A stretch of DNA of 15,330 bases from Bacillota bacterium (lineage in GTDB: Bacteria > Bacillota > Clostridia > Tissierellales > Tissierellaceae). Made by a program: the position numbers and the translations under genes. The first letter of the stretch is position 1, and every line of letters starts with the position of its first letter. A model generated the notes under the pieces. It saw only the letters and a program-made list of their open reading frames with translations. It was not told the DNA's origin and made no database searches. Positions 14,448-15,330 of this stretch are shown here, piece after piece. The stretch spans positions 1-15,330 of the forward strand of contig JAEWGC010000050.1 of NCBI GenBank assembly GCA_023388495.1. Direction: 5' to 3'.

Positions 14448-15050
14448 TTAGTATCCTATTTCCTCATCTATTAAATAAATATGAGTATTTGTTGATCCTG
14501 GATTTCTATGAATTATAACTTCCGCTTTGCAAATTCTTTGTGGTGAATCACAATCCATACATTTTCCTGTATGAGTACATGGAGTACTAAGATTTAGTCT
14601 TTTAGCATTTAATGGAGCCGCAACATTTTTAATTCTGTCTCTAGCTTCATCATAATCCTTACATATTTTATTCTTTCCAACAACTATATATACATTCTTG
14701 TGCCCATAGATCATGGAAGCTACTCTGTTTCCATTTCCATCCATATTAACAAGTTTTCCATCCATAGTTAAAGCATTTGTACTTGTAATATAATTATCTG
14801 CATTTATAGCCTTTACAGCTGCATTTTCAACATCTTTTCTCCAATGCCAATAAACTTCTATACCTTTTTCTTTTAATTCTTCATATATACCCATATCTTG
14901 TATAGTCATAGAACCACCTATGCCTACAGATTCTTCTTTTTTAATCTCTGATAATAATGCTTCTTTGGCTTCTCCAATATTATTAAATGTTTTCACTGAA
15001 AAACCATTTTTTGATAAAATCTTTTCTAATTCTAAAAAATTACTATTCAT
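14448..15050 (-). CDS. LUD domain protein (LutC/YkgG-like lactate utilization family)
   Basis: This 200-residue cytosolic protein carries the LUD fold. VGIGGSMTIQDMGIYEEL (nucleotide- or substrate-binding loop), ITSTNALTMDGKLVNMDGNGNRVASMIYG and VYIVVGKNKI are all family marks. A C-terminal cysteine cluster, PCTHTGKCMDCDSPQRIC, probably binds a metal or an Fe-S centre. The subfamily is common in anaerobes as a stand-alone protein, without LutA and LutB, so a role in lactate oxidation is not established. The frame opens at 15092, but GGGGGA lies 6-7 nt before the ATG at 15050, so I use that. It is first in the five-gene unit, 19 nt ahead of the desulfurase gene. Confidence 0.9.
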   Translation of the reverse strand: MNSNFLELEKILSKNGFSVKTFNNIGEAKEALLSEIKKEESVGIGGSMTIQDMGIYEELKEKGIEVYWHWRKDVENAAVKAINADNYITSTNALTMDGKLVNMDGNGNRVASMIYGHKNVYIVVGKNKICKDYDEARDRIKNVAAPLNAKRLNLSTPCTHTGKCMDCDSPQRICKAEVIIHRNPGSTNTHIYLIDEEIGY

Positions 15051-15083
15051 TTTAAATCCCCCTATAATTTTTTCTTCTATACC

Positions 15084-15111
15084 ATTATACAAGATTTGTA
15101 TATTATATTAA
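15084..15111 (-). promoter_or_regulatory. possible promoter of the LUD-to-TPM operon
   Basis: On the minus strand a perfect TATAAT (15089-15084) lies 16 bp after TTAATA (15111-15106, 4 of 6). The start would be near 15077, giving a short leader of about 27 nt before the ATG at 15050. The -35 is weak, but the position is right and no better candidate is present. Confidence 0.45.
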
Positions 15112-15199
15112 AGAAAAATAATATATATGAGCCATAGTGATGCAAAACAGTGGTTTATGTAAATCTAATGTCGCAAATTATTTTTTTTATAAAAAAGTA

Positions 15200-15228
15200 T
15201 TGCATATTTTGTCGAGATTTGCTATAAT
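15200..15228 (+). promoter_or_regulatory. divergent plus-strand promoter with extended -10
   Basis: TTGCAT (15200-15205) and a perfect TATAAT (15223-15228) are separated by 17 bp, and TG at 15220-15221 makes an extended -10 (TGCTATAAT). The start would be near 15235. It drives a transcript that leaves the window on the right. Confidence 0.75.
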
Positions 15229-15234
15229 TTAATA

Positions 15235-15330
15235 GTGGTTATCCCCCTGGTAACCTCAAATAAGATCTCTATTCCCAATACCCCTTTTGAACGGTTTATT
15301 TACATCCAAAATGGGTGAAGACTCCAACGT
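15235..15330 (+). ncRNA. start of a structured leader or small RNA, truncated by the window
   Basis: No reading frame begins in these ~96 nt, yet the sequence folds. GGTTA (15237-15241) pairs with TAACC (15251-15255) around a C-rich loop. ACCCCTTTTG (15280-15289) pairs with CAAAATGGGT (15307-15316) with a single mismatch. It is also less A+T-rich than the flanking DNA. It could be a small RNA such as 6S RNA, or a cis-acting leader of the gene to the right; I match it to no family with confidence. Confidence 0.35.

Overview
The window is A+T-rich (about one third G+C by eye) and looks like a spore-forming, anaerobic low-G+C Firmicute of the clostridial type. The evidence is the 5' end of a 16S rRNA gene with the usual clostridial opening, strong Shine-Dalgarno (SD) sites (AGGAGG, GAGGTG), frequent TTG/GTG starts, a rhodanese-less ThiI beside its own cysteine desulfurase, and a small protein with an alpha/beta-SASP-like motif. 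Almost everything reads on the minus strand. There is no tRNA, insertion sequence, phage gene or CRISPR array. The gene order looks chromosomal and ordinary.

Layout. 1-340: the first ~34 nt of a minus-strand 16S rRNA gene, its leader and one very good rrn promoter (TTGACA-17-TATGAT), with a second possible promoter upstream. 414-1379 (minus): a small-multidrug-export family membrane protein followed by two tiny genes of 54 and 55 codons, closed by a terminator. 1442-3443 (minus): an aromatic-acid-exporter-like membrane protein with its own promoter, and a MATE efflux pump. 3444-3877: a long gene-free stretch ending in the terminator of the next gene. 3878-4768 (minus): a short-chain dehydrogenase of the general-stress type. 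4903-6168 (plus): the only plus-strand genes, a DUF434/DUF5616 protein and an unrecognised 137-aa protein, ended by a strong bidirectional terminator.

6224-10485 (minus): a complete polyamine-uptake operon, regulator (XRE-cupin) - potA - potB - potC - potD. Its genes overlap or are spaced by at most 20 nt. It has a clear sigma-A promoter and a palindrome downstream of it that is probably an operator. 10690-15050 (minus): a five-gene unit of LUD-domain protein, NifZ-type cysteine desulfurase, ThiI, LemA and TPM-domain protein, ended by a terminator. NifZ and ThiI form the sulfur relay for 4-thiouridine in tRNA; LemA and TPM are a common membrane pair. 15200-15330: a divergent plus-strand promoter and the start of a structured transcript that runs off the window.

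I found no clearly new multi-gene system. The points most worth a second look are the two tiny genes beside the exporter (one SASP-like), the 137-aa orphan with a possible sporulation promoter, the nuclease-like residue pattern of the DUF434/DUF5616 protein, the TAAGTTTA boxes around the polyamine operon promoter, and the structured RNA at the right edge.
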